A program made the translations under genes and the position numbers. Shown here piece after piece: positions 1 through 7,312 of a stretch of DNA of 64,000 nucleotides. The stretch comes from Phycisphaerae bacterium RAS1. GTDB lineage: Bacteria; Planctomycetota; Phycisphaerae; UBA1845; Fen-1342. Position 1 is the first letter of the stretch; each line of letters opens with the position of its first letter. The stretch is taken from positions 62,001 to 126,000 of the forward strand of contig SMLU01000003.1 of assembly GCA_007859745.1 (NCBI GenBank). Reading direction: 5' to 3'. The notes below the pieces were generated by a model, which did not search any database, was not told the origin of the DNA, and saw only the letters and a program-made list of their open reading frames with translations.

Positions 1-1
1 C

Positions 2-544
2 GCGACGCTGGCCGTCAGCGGCGACGAATTCGTCAACAACCGCACCGGCAAGATCACGGGCAATGGGATCTTGAACGTCCGCCAGCTCACGACGCAGAGA
101 ATCACGAACAAGGGCGGCACGGTCGAGCCGAAGCAGGTTGCTCCAAACGACCGCGACGCGCTCATCCCGACCACTGCGCAGCTCGTCATCGACGGGGATT
201 TTGAGCAGCTCGAAATGGCCGCGCTCGATCTGGACCTGGATGCGAGCGAAGCCGATCCGCTGATGGACCAGCTTGTGGTTACGGGGCTGGTGCAGCTTGA
301 GGAAAGCGTCATCAACCTGAGCGTGCTCGACCCGAACACCCTTCAGATCGGCCAGAGATTCACGGCCATCGACGGCGAAGTGCTTAGCGGCGTCGCGCCG
401 CTGCTGAACGCCCCCCAGTACAGCGGCCTCGGCTTCGAGATCGAGCTCGATTACGCAAGCGGAAACGTCGATATCGTCGTCGTGCCGGAGCCGGCAACCG
501 CGAGCATCGCGCTTCTCGGCCTGGCGCTGCTTCGGCGACGCTAA
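2..544 (+). CDS. PEP-CTERM sorting-signal protein, 5' truncated
   Basis: The reading frame is already open at the window edge, so the N-terminus is missing. The visible part is rich in Asn, Thr and Gly and resembles passenger-like extracellular repeats. It ends with a PEP-CTERM signal: VVPEPATASI, a short hydrophobic stretch (ALLGLALL), then RRR and the stop. In PEP-CTERM bacteria this signal directs exported proteins to an exosortase-dependent sorting step, so the product is probably a surface or secreted protein. Its specific function cannot be read. A TTG at 71 is not needed as a start. Confidence 0.75.
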   Translation, partial: ATLAVSGDEFVNNRTGKITGNGILNVRQLTTQRITNKGGTVEPKQVAPNDRDALIPTTAQLVIDGDFEQLEMAALDLDLDASEADPLMDQLVVTGLVQLEESVINLSVLDPNTLQIGQRFTAIDGEVLSGVAPLLNAPQYSGLGFEIELDYASGNVDIVVVPEPATASIALLGLALLRRR

Positions 545-602
545 GACCGATTCCGACCGAGACTCCCGCCGACGCGCCAGTAGCCGCCAGACGGGCGCTG
601 TT

Positions 603-739
603 TCCGAACCCGCCGCGCCAAGCGGCGGGTTGACAATCGCAGGCGATCGGCGCCACACAGGCCGGGGACGATCGGCAGCGAGCGGCGGCGCACAGACCGG
701 GGACGTCACCCCGCCGCTTGGCGCGGCGGGTTCGGACAG
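603..739. repeat. REPIN-like paired palindrome (family 1), copy 1
   Basis: Left half (603-636) contains CCGCCGCGCCAAGCGGCGG. The right half (705-737) is its inverted copy. Each half can fold alone and the two can pair with each other. The spacer holds two similar segments with a GCGAGCGGCG core. It fills the gap between the PEP-CTERM gene and larC; no gene is seen in 545-849. Confidence 0.9.
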
Positions 740-849
740 ACATCCCCCCTGTCGTGCCGGAGACTCGCCCGACGAGCTTGCCACACCGCCGGTCACGACT
801 CACGGTCGCGGCTCTGATCGGGCGCTGGAATAGCGGATAGAGTACGGCG

Positions 850-2061
850 ATGAGAATCGCCTATTTCGACTGCTTCAGCGGCGCCGCCGGCGACATGATT
901 CTCGCGGCCCTGATCGACGCCGGCTGCCCGCTGGACTACCTGATCGGCGTCGTTGCGACGCTGAACCTGCCGGGAGTGTCGCTCAGTGCAGAGAAGGCAA
1001 AACGCGGGGGAATCTCGGCGACGCACGTCCGCGTCCAGCTTGCCGCCGACGCGCCGCGCAAGCATCGGCATCTTTCGCATATTCTGAGGATTATCGACGC
1101 GGCCGGGCTTCCACAGAAAGTTGCCGACAATGCTCGGCGCGTCTTTACGCGGCTGGCGGACGCCGAGGCCGCCGTCCACGCGACAACCGTTGAAAAAGTG
1201 CATTTTCACGAGGTCGGCGCGGACGACGCGATCGTGGACATCGTCTGCGTCGCCGCGGCGCTGCACCAGCTCGGCGTCGAGTCGTGCGTATGCTCAGCGA
1301 TCCCGGCCGGGACAGGCACAGTCCGTTGCGATCACGGCCTGATGCCGGTCCCCGCGCCGGCCACGGCCCTGCTCCTCCGCGGCGCGGCGCTGGCCGCATG
1401 CGAGGAAGAGGGCGAGCTGACGACGCCGACCGGGGCGGCGATTCTGACGGCGCTTTGCGAGTCGTATGGACCGCTCCCGCCCATGACGCTGAGTCAGGTC
1501 GGCGTCGGGGCGGGCACGCGCGAGGGACGGACGCGGGCCAACATCCTGCGGGTGTTGATTGGTGAGTCGGCCGTGCCGCGGCCGTCGGACGAGCACGACA
1601 CGGTGGTCGTGCTCGAATCACAGCTCGACGACGCTACCGGCCAGGTCGTCGCGCACGCGTGCAGCCGTGTGCTCGAGGCCGGTGCTCTGGATGCCTACAT
1701 TGTGCCGATAATCATGAAAAAGGGCCGGCCCGGGCAGCTCGTGACCGTCCTCTCCCGGCCGGACGACGCGGCCGCGCTCGAGGCGATTCTCTTCGCCGAG
1801 ACGCCGACGCTCGGCATCCGGCGATACACGTGCGAGCGCACGACGTTGACGCGGCGGCAGGACACGGTCCAGACCGAGTTCGGCGCGATCCGGGTCAAGG
1901 TCGCGAGCCGCGATGGCGCGGCGCTGCGGATGCAGCCAGAATTCGAAGACTGTGCCGCGGCCGCTCGCGAGCACAAGGCGCCGCTGACGACGATTCAGGA
2001 CGCGGCCCGACGAGCATGGATGCGCGAACATGGCGATTCCGGCGTGGAGCGCCGCGACTGA
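850..2061 (+). CDS. larC: Nickel-pincer cofactor biosynthesis protein LarC
   Basis: The 403-residue product begins MRIAYFDCFSGAAGDM, the diagnostic N-terminus of LarC (DUF111). LarC inserts nickel into the pyridinium bis-thiocarboxylate precursor in a CTP-dependent reaction, giving the nickel-pincer cofactor of lactate racemase and related enzymes. HFHEVGADD (near 115) and a C-terminal cyclometallase-like part are visible, and the length is normal. No larB, larE or larA is in the window. The next gene's start overlaps the last 32 bases, suggesting co-transcription. Confidence 0.92.
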   Translation: MRIAYFDCFSGAAGDMILAALIDAGCPLDYLIGVVATLNLPGVSLSAEKAKRGGISATHVRVQLAADAPRKHRHLSHILRIIDAAGLPQKVADNARRVFTRLADAEAAVHATTVEKVHFHEVGADDAIVDIVCVAAALHQLGVESCVCSAIPAGTGTVRCDHGLMPVPAPATALLLRGAALAACEEEGELTTPTGAAILTALCESYGPLPPMTLSQVGVGAGTREGRTRANILRVLIGESAVPRPSDEHDTVVVLESQLDDATGQVVAHACSRVLEAGALDAYIVPIIMKKGRPGQLVTVLSRPDDAAALEAILFAETPTLGIRRYTCERTTLTRRQDTVQTEFGAIRVKVASRDGAALRMQPEFEDCAAAAREHKAPLTTIQDAARRAWMREHGDSGVERRD

Positions 2062-2743
2062 CCCGACGCTGCTGACGATCGCCGCCGTGACGGCGCTTCT
2101 GGTTGGCGTCGCGCTCTATCGCCGTTACGCCGCCTGGCAGCCGAGCGAGAAAGCGATCGAGCGCGAAATGCGAGCGCGGCTGTCGGCCGAGTCGCAGGTC
2201 CGCGACGAGCTGCGCGGACTGCTGCGACAGATCGAGGAAACGTCGGCCCGCGCCACTGCTGAGCTGGATGCGCGCATGACCTCGATGCGCGAGCTGCTGA
2301 CGTCGGCCGATCGGCATTCGCCGGGGGACCGGCGTGCGGGCGGTCTGAACACGACCTCGGCGGCGACAGACGCTTCGTCCGAACCCGCCGCTCCGCCCGA
2401 ACCCGCCGCTCCGCGTCCGCGCGGCAGTCTTTCCGAACCCGCCGCGCCAAGCGGCGGGGCGACGTCCCTGCTCGAATCGCGCAGCGGTGATCGCAACCGC
2501 GCGCCACGCCGGCGCGTACTGGCGGCCCACGCCACCCCGCCGCTTGGCGCGGCGGGTTCGGACAAGCCGCCGGCCAAGACGAGCGCCGACGACACGCCCT
2601 TCGCCGACGTATATCATCTCACCGACGCCGGGCGGACGCCGATCCAGGTCGCCCAGGTGCTGCATCGCCCGCTGGGCGAGGTTGAGCTGGTGCTGAATCT
2701 GAGGATGCTGCGTGAGTCCGACGCCGTCGCGGTCGCTGGCTGA
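2030..2743 (+). CDS. Membrane-anchored coiled-coil protein with a translated REPIN
   Basis: The 237-residue protein has one N-terminal transmembrane helix (about residues 13-31), a charged coiled-coil stretch (about 38-90), a low-complexity middle, and a conserved-looking C-terminal module (about 193-230) containing GEVELVLNLRM. That module resembles the C-terminal segment of DUF6115-type proteins, but I am not sure of the family. Residues about 116-178 are encoded almost entirely by a family 1 repeat, reading SEPAAPSGG on the left half and [10 protein letters not shown] on the right. It overlaps larC by 32 bp and is overlapped by the next gene. Confidence 0.7.
   Translation: MAIPAWSAATDPTLLTIAAVTALLVGVALYRRYAAWQPSEKAIEREMRARLSAESQVRDELRGLLRQIEETSARATAELDARMTSMRELLTSADRHSPGDRRAGGLNTTSAATDASSEPAAPPEPAAPRPRGSLSEPAAPSGGATSLLESRSGDRNRAPRRRVLAAHATPPLGAAGSDKPPAKTSADDTPFADVYHLTDAGRTPIQVAQVLHRPLGEVELVLNLRMLRESDAVAVAG
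2378..2564. repeat. REPIN-like paired palindrome (family 1), copy 2, inside a CDS
   Basis: Full left half at 2432-2464 and inverted right half at 2531-2562, preceded at 2378-2415 by two extra truncated left-half starts (CCGAACCCGCCGCTCCG). The whole insertion keeps the surrounding reading frame open. It is the only family 1 copy in this window that lies within a convincing gene. Confidence 0.88.
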
Positions 2744-3263
2744 TCCCGACCAACAGGTCGAGCGACTGGCGCGGCAGACGAACCTGCTGGTTTTCCTGGT
2801 GATCGCGGCGGGACTGGGGGCGAACCTCGCGTCTCGTTACTGGCACGTGGAGGTCGAGTCCTCCACCGTGCGCGCCCTGACGCGCCTGTTGCGAGGCTTT
2901 CTCCCGGTGTTCGTGCTGGCCGGCACGCTGGTCGTCTCGAACGGCCTGCTGCGCGGGTTGCTGCGCCAGATTGGAACCGGCCCGCTCACGCCGGACGCCG
3001 CGGTCGGGCCGCTACTGGTGGGCAAACGGCTGTCGATCTGCGGGCTGGCGGTGTGCGCGCTGATTTCGGACGCCTGTCTGCTGTTCGCTACCACGGTGAC
3101 CGATTATCTGCTGGCGCTCTGGCCGATCGGACTCCTGGTTCTCTCCCGCCCGGGACCGGCGGCGCTGGCCGGCTACATGGCCATCGTCGAGTCGCTGCGG
3201 CGCGAGCGGCTCGAACGAGCACAGGAGCTGCTCCGCGCCACCGATCCGCGCGGCGGCGACTAG
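2712..3263 (+). CDS. Hypothetical polytopic membrane protein
   Basis: A 183-residue protein starting at GTG 2712, inside the end of the preceding gene (32-bp overlap). It has about four hydrophobic segments: LLVFLVIAAGLGANLA, LLRGFLPVFVLAGTLVV, LSICGLAVCALISDACLLF and LLALWPIGLLVL. A charged tail follows (RRERLERAQELL). I do not recognise the family. The tight overlaps with the two upstream genes suggest one transcription unit with larC. Confidence 0.6.
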   Translation: MSPTPSRSLADPDQQVERLARQTNLLVFLVIAAGLGANLASRYWHVEVESSTVRALTRLLRGFLPVFVLAGTLVVSNGLLRGLLRQIGTGPLTPDAAVGPLLVGKRLSICGLAVCALISDACLLFATTVTDYLLALWPIGLLVLSRPGPAALAGYMAIVESLRRERLERAQELLRATDPRGGD

Positions 3264-3305
3264 TCCGGGTGTGCCCGTTTTTCCGGGCGGGCGGGCGGCT
3301 TTTCT

Positions 3306-3455
3306 TTCCGAACCCGCCGGTAGAGTCGAGATGTGGCGCGGTGGATTAGGCGCGGCCGATCGGCTTCCGATCCGGCAAACGGCGTCAATCGACGTCGCGG
3401 CGCCGCGGACGCGAGGGGGCGTCACCCCGCCGCTTGGCGCGGCGGGTTCGGACAG
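3306..3455. repeat. REPIN-like element (family 1), copy 3, left half truncated
   Basis: Only the start of the left half (CCGAACCCGCCGG, 3306-3320) remains. The right half (3421-3453) is intact. It occupies the convergent gap between the membrane protein and nadD; nothing else is seen in 3264-3493. Confidence 0.8.
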
Positions 3456-3493
3456 ATAAACCCGGGGCCGGTTCGGACAGCGTCGCGGCGCGA

Positions 3494-4114
3494 TTACGAC
3501 GACGCGTACAGCCTGTGCGCCGCAACGTAGGCGGCGACACTTTCGGGGACGACGTCGCCAATGGTCTCGCCGCGGGCGACGCGCTGCCGGATGTCGGTCG
3601 CGCTGATATCGATCAGCGGTCCGTCAATGATGTACGCCGCGATCTCGGACCGCTGCTGCGCCGTCAGCATCGGCAGAGCCAGCGCCAGATCCGGACGCGC
3701 CACGCCCGGGCGAGCCATGCTGACAAAGGTGCACAGGCCGGCGAGCTCGCCGATGCGATACCACGATCCCAGGTCGCGCAGCATGTCGGCGCCGATCAGC
3801 CAGCAGACACGCACATCCATCCCGACTCGGCGGCGGAACTCCTGAACCGTCAGCAGCGTGTAACTTGGCCCGCCGCGATTCAGCTCCCAGTCGCTCACCT
3901 CGAAGAGCTCGTCGCCCGCGACCGCCAGCCGGCACATCGCCAGCCGATGCTCGCCCGCCGCCAGCGCCGCCTCGCGTTTGTGCGGCGGCTGGCCGCTGGG
4001 AATGAGCACGACGCGCGGGATGCTCAGCCGAGCGGCAGCGAAGCGCGCGATCGCCAGGTGGCCGTTGTGAATCGGATCAAACGTTCCGCCGAACAGCAGC
4101 ACGGAATCCGTCAC
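3494..4114 (-). CDS. nadD: Nicotinate-nucleotide adenylyltransferase
   Basis: The 206-residue product starts at GTG 4114 and contains the nucleotidyltransferase motif GGTFDPIHNGHL at residues 9-20 and the C-terminal ISATDIRQRV motif (family ISSTxIR). NadD transfers AMP from ATP to nicotinate mononucleotide in NAD synthesis. Length is typical. The start overlaps the stop of the upstream GNAT gene by four bases (GTGA), so the two are probably translationally coupled. The frame stays open upstream but similarity begins at this GTG. Confidence 0.92.
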   Translation of the reverse strand: MTDSVLLFGGTFDPIHNGHLAIARFAAARLSIPRVVLIPSGQPPHKREAALAAGEHRLAMCRLAVAGDELFEVSDWELNRGGPSYTLLTVQEFRRRVGMDVRVCWLIGADMLRDLGSWYRIGELAGLCTFVSMARPGVARPDLALALPMLTAQQRSEIAAYIIDGPLIDISATDIRQRVARGETIGDVVPESVAAYVAAHRLYASS

Positions 4115-4644
4115 GCCGGGTCTCGCTCGCGCACCATCTGGATCAGGTCGCGAAAAGCCCCGCGTTTCCAGTTCCGCCTCGGAATTCGGCCCACCTCGCG
4201 ATATCCGTTCCGCTGCAGCACCTTGTACGACCCGATGTTGCCCTCCATCACTTCGGACAGCAGCAGCCGCAGACCGACGACGTCGAACAGGTAGCGCGTG
4301 CGGACCGCGACGGCGTCCGAGCCGTAGCCCTGGCCCCACATCTCGCGGCGGCCGATGAGCGTGCCGGTGAGGGCGAAGCCGTTGCGATAGTCGATGCGAT
4401 GCGCCCCGGTCAGGCCGATGTGCTCGCCGGCGAGCGTCTCGAGGGCGAAGACGATGTCTTCCAAGCCAGCCTTGCTGCGCTGCTGGAACCAGTCCTCCTC
4501 GGCCAGCTTCGTCAGCGGAAAATCGCCCATCAAGGTCCACTCGGTAACCTGCGGGTCATTGATCCACGTCACGCAGTTGTCGAAGTGCCGCTCGCGATCG
4601 AGCGGCACCAGCCGTGTTTTTTCCCCGGTCCAGCCGAACGACAT
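4111..4644 (-). CDS. GNAT family N-acetyltransferase (RimJ/RimL-like)
   Basis: The 177-residue product resembles RimJ/RimL-type GNAT enzymes: TRLVPLDREH-like start, GLTGAHRIDYRNG, GQGYGSDAV (acetyl-CoA pyrophosphate loop, normally QGxGxA/G) and VLQRNGYREVGR near the end. The ATG at 4644 is preceded by GGGAGA at good spacing, which decides the start. The acceptor substrate is unknown. It is upstream of and overlaps nadD by 4 bp. Confidence 0.85.
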   Translation of the reverse strand: MSFGWTGEKTRLVPLDRERHFDNCVTWINDPQVTEWTLMGDFPLTKLAEEDWFQQRSKAGLEDIVFALETLAGEHIGLTGAHRIDYRNGFALTGTLIGRREMWGQGYGSDAVAVRTRYLFDVVGLRLLLSEVMEGNIGSYKVLQRNGYREVGRIPRRNWKRGAFRDLIQMVRERDPA

Positions 4645-4772
4645 GCCATTCTCCCGGCGAGGGTTGGCGGCTATCTTAGCGGGTCGCGGCGGGCCGGTGA
4701 GGGCGGACCGTCGCGCTGGCGGCCGGGCTGACCGCCTGATTCTTCGCCCCAACAGACAAGCGTGAGGGTTCC

Positions 4773-5495
4773 ATGCGATACGAACGAACGCTGGCGGCGG
4801 TGCTGGTCGGTGCGCTCCTGAGCTTCGGCGGCGCGGCTGCGGCCCGAGCCGACGACAAGAAGCCGGACGACAAGAAGCCGGAGAGCAAGCCCGCGCCGGC
4901 GGGCGCCACGGAGAAAAAGCCCGACGCCGCCCCGGGCATGATGGACAAGAAACAGATCGCGGCGATGATGGCGATGAAGGGTCAGCCGGGCTCCGAGCAC
5001 AAGATGCTGGATGCGCTGGCCGGATCGTTCGACGTCGAAATCAAGATGAGCATGATGCCGGGTACGCCGCCCCTGGTGGCCCATGCGGTGTTTGAGGGGC
5101 AGTGGGTGCTGGGCAAGCGCTTCATCCAGACGATGAGCAAGCCGGCGGCGGGCGAGGAGCTGAAGATCGAGTCGATCAGCTACTTCGGCTTCGACCAGCG
5201 AACGGAGAAGTATTTCTGGTGGGGCATCGACAACACGGACACCTACAGCGTTTTCGCCGAGGGCGAGTACGACGAAACGAGCAAGACCGTGACGCTTTTC
5301 GGCGAGAATCTGGAACAGGGCGTGGGCAAGATGAAGTTCAAGGTGGTCCTGAAGCTGGAGAGCGCCGACAAGCACACGATGGCGGTCATGTTCCAGGCGC
5401 CCGAGGCGATGCGCGCCACCGTGCCGGCGGGGGCGCTCGATAAGGACGGGTGGTTTGCGATCATGGAGTCGGTGGCGACGCGGAAGAAGCAGTAA
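4773..5495 (+). CDS. Secreted DUF1579 family protein
   Basis: A 240-residue protein with a signal peptide (MRYERTLAAVLVGALLSFGGAAAARA, probable cleavage after ARA near 26), then a Lys/Pro-rich linker (DDKKPDDKKPESKPAP). The C-terminal ~160 residues match DUF1579 in pattern: LDALAGSFDVEIKMSM, FEGQWVLGKRF, YFGFDQRTEKYFWWGID and YDETSKTVTLFGE. These beta-rich, lipocalin-like domains are common in planctomycetes; the function is unknown. GAGGG just before the ATG serves as ribosome binding site. Confidence 0.8.
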   Translation: MRYERTLAAVLVGALLSFGGAAAARADDKKPDDKKPESKPAPAGATEKKPDAAPGMMDKKQIAAMMAMKGQPGSEHKMLDALAGSFDVEIKMSMMPGTPPLVAHAVFEGQWVLGKRFIQTMSKPAAGEELKIESISYFGFDQRTEKYFWWGIDNTDTYSVFAEGEYDETSKTVTLFGENLEQGVGKMKFKVVLKLESADKHTMAVMFQAPEAMRATVPAGALDKDGWFAIMESVATRKKQ

Positions 5496-5548
5496 GCGGC
5501 CGCGCACCCGCGCGCGGATGATGAACGCGCGCGGGCGGCCTCCCGCAT

Positions 5549-6070
5549 CTAGGTCGTCAGGATCTCAATCGGCAGCCAGCCGGCGGGATCCATCGCGGAA
5601 TCACCAAGCGACACTTCAATGCCGCCGCCGCCTGCGCGCGGGGCGCCGCAGGCGGGGCCGCTCGTCAGGCAGGTTTCCAGGTTCTGTCCGCAGCCGGTGC
5701 AAATCCACACCGGTGGCGCGGGGCGGAGCGGCAGGCCGCAGGCGGGGCAGTCGGCGACGCCGGCGTTTCGCACGTCGTGCCCGCAGCGCGAGCATTCGCT
5801 GGGCTGACGGGTGGGGCGCTGGCGCGCGTCGAGAAGGTCGGCGACGGCGTCGTAGGCGGTCGCCATGTCGGCGTTGTCGGCGATCCAGACTTCGGAGGCG
5901 GCGTCCGGGTCGCTCGCGCGGCTGGTGCGACCTGCACGTTGTGTCGCATCAGGCGCTGCGACGGCCGGCGCGCCGTCGCCGCGCACGACTGCGGGCAGGC
6001 CCGCGGAGAGGAGCAGGGCGCAGAGCATCTGGGCGTCGATGACGGAACGGGAGCGGAAGAGGCGTTTCAT
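5549..6070 (-). CDS. Exported zinc-ribbon hypothetical protein
   Basis: A 173-residue protein with a basic, hydrophobic N-terminus (MKRLFRSRSVIDAQMLCALLLSAGLPAVV) suggesting export or membrane anchoring. It has two zinc-ribbon-like Cys clusters in the C-terminal half: CSRCGHD...CPACG and CTGCGQN...C. No family is recognised. I chose the ATG at 6070 over one five codons upstream because it gives a clean signal-like N-terminus. The gene converges with the DUF1579 gene. Confidence 0.55.
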   Translation of the reverse strand: MKRLFRSRSVIDAQMLCALLLSAGLPAVVRGDGAPAVAAPDATQRAGRTSRASDPDAASEVWIADNADMATAYDAVADLLDARQRPTRQPSECSRCGHDVRNAGVADCPACGLPLRPAPPVWICTGCGQNLETCLTSGPACGAPRAGGGGIEVSLGDSAMDPAGWLPIEILTT

Positions 6071-6169
6071 AGTCAGATCTCTCACGTTTGAGCCACTACT
6101 GATCGTCTTTCGTCCAATCGTGTGGGCGATCAGTGCATTTCAATCAGCGTTCGTCGCCGGTGCGGCTCA

Positions 6170-7054
6170 TCAGCGCCGCCGTCGTCGATGTGCGGTTCTT
6201 CGTTGCAATACCCATGGTAATCGGCGTGCTTCGCTGTTCGTCACAAAGTCCTCGGATTCAAATACACTGGCCTGTGGGGGAAATGACTGCGCGAAGTACA
6301 GTCCATGCCAAGGCCGCTCGTTCTCGGCGCCAAGCACACCGCGTGACCATTCGCGTACGCGAGGGGTTTCAAGTTGCCAGACACAGAGAACGCGGCAGTC
6401 ATGGAGATTCCGAACCCAGCAGCAGTCGTAGCGAAGAGCTCCGCCCCACGCCCTAACGCGATCGAACTTGTTAAGACTCATCGCCCGCCTCAGTAATTGC
6501 CGAAGTAGCGGTCCGAAGCGCTCTCGTCGTTCGAGGTCTTCGCGGCGTTCGGGGGAGCAAGCGGGCACCGGGGCGAAGGTCAGTCTCTGGGAATCGTGAG
6601 GGAGGAATTCAGCGTATAGCACGGCGTGTAGCCCCCTCACCCACGGCCAGGTAGCGTCGATGGTGCCCCCGATACCCGTGAGTACGGGAATAGCGTCGTT
6701 CTTGGTGAACAACAAGTCGGGTCGCAGGTTCATCGTCCGAACGTCGCGCCGCGTGATCGGGTATGGCGGCACCGAGAATCGCTGGAGAATAGTAAGACAG
6801 TAGTCACCCTGCTCTTTCTTTGCTGCGTCGCATGTGCGATGTACCCACAAAACGATCGGAAATGCACCAGTTGCTCCGGCACCGAGGATGGAACGGGGCA
6901 CTACGTGTTCTCGCGACAAGTGTTTCTTCCAGCCAGGTTTTCGGGCTGGGAGTGTCTCGCCGCACAGATAACAAAAAGCAATGCGGTCCGCGGCAATGGC
7001 GAGTTGTTGTTGCGTAGTGATTCGCCGGGCGACGTCACACATGATCTGCGTCAT
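6170..7054 (-). CDS. HNH endonuclease-like protein
   Basis: The 294-residue protein has an N-terminal HNH-like zinc/nuclease region: CYLCG (Cys28, Cys31), SREHVVPRS with candidate catalytic His50, and a following Cys75 in VHRTCDAAKKEQ. HNH nucleases cut DNA or RNA with a beta-beta-alpha metal site. The C-terminal ~200 residues are unrecognised. The start ATG overlaps the stop of the DUF433 gene (ATGA, 7051-7054), an arrangement seen in toxin-antitoxin pairs. A second in-frame Met at 7042 could also be used. Confidence 0.65.
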   Translation of the reverse strand: MTQIMCDVARRITTQQQLAIAADRIAFCYLCGETLPARKPGWKKHLSREHVVPRSILGAGATGAFPIVLWVHRTCDAAKKEQGDYCLTILQRFSVPPYPITRRDVRTMNLRPDLLFTKNDAIPVLTGIGGTIDATWPWVRGLHAVLYAEFLPHDSQRLTFAPVPACSPERREDLERRERFGPLLRQLLRRAMSLNKFDRVRAWGGALRYDCCWVRNLHDCRVLCVWQLETPRVREWSRGVLGAENERPWHGLYFAQSFPPQASVFESEDFVTNSEARRLPWVLQRRTAHRRRRR

Positions 7055-7290
7055 AAAGTGTCAGTGTCTCGCGGTTGAGAATCCGCGTGCAACGCTGCCG
7101 CAGCCGCGAAGGCAACGACCTCGTTCAAGTGCTCGCGCGTCAGCGTCGGAAAGGCCTTCATGATCGCCTCCACCGTGTCGCCCGCCGCCAGGCTGGCGAG
7201 AATCGTCCGCAGCGTCACGCGCGTGCCGCGCAGCACCGGCTGCCCGCCGCAGATTTTCGGGTCGCGAACGATGAAGTCTTGATAGGTCAT
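7051..7290 (-). CDS. DUF433 antitoxin-like protein
   Basis: The 79-residue product shows the DUF433 pattern IVRDPKICGGQPVLRGTRV followed by VEAIMKAFPTLTREHLNEVVAFAAA, a VapB-like winged-helix domain usually paired with a PIN-like (DUF5615) toxin. Here the next gene is an HNH-like protein, overlapping by 4 bp. The start at 7290 is preceded by TTGGAGAGAC. It lies 22 bp downstream of the clpB stop and may be co-transcribed with it. Confidence 0.85.
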   Translation of the reverse strand: MTYQDFIVRDPKICGGQPVLRGTRVTLRTILASLAAGDTVEAIMKAFPTLTREHLNEVVAFAAAAALHADSQPRDTDTL

Positions 7291-7312
7291 GAGTCTCTCC
7301 AACTGACTCGGA

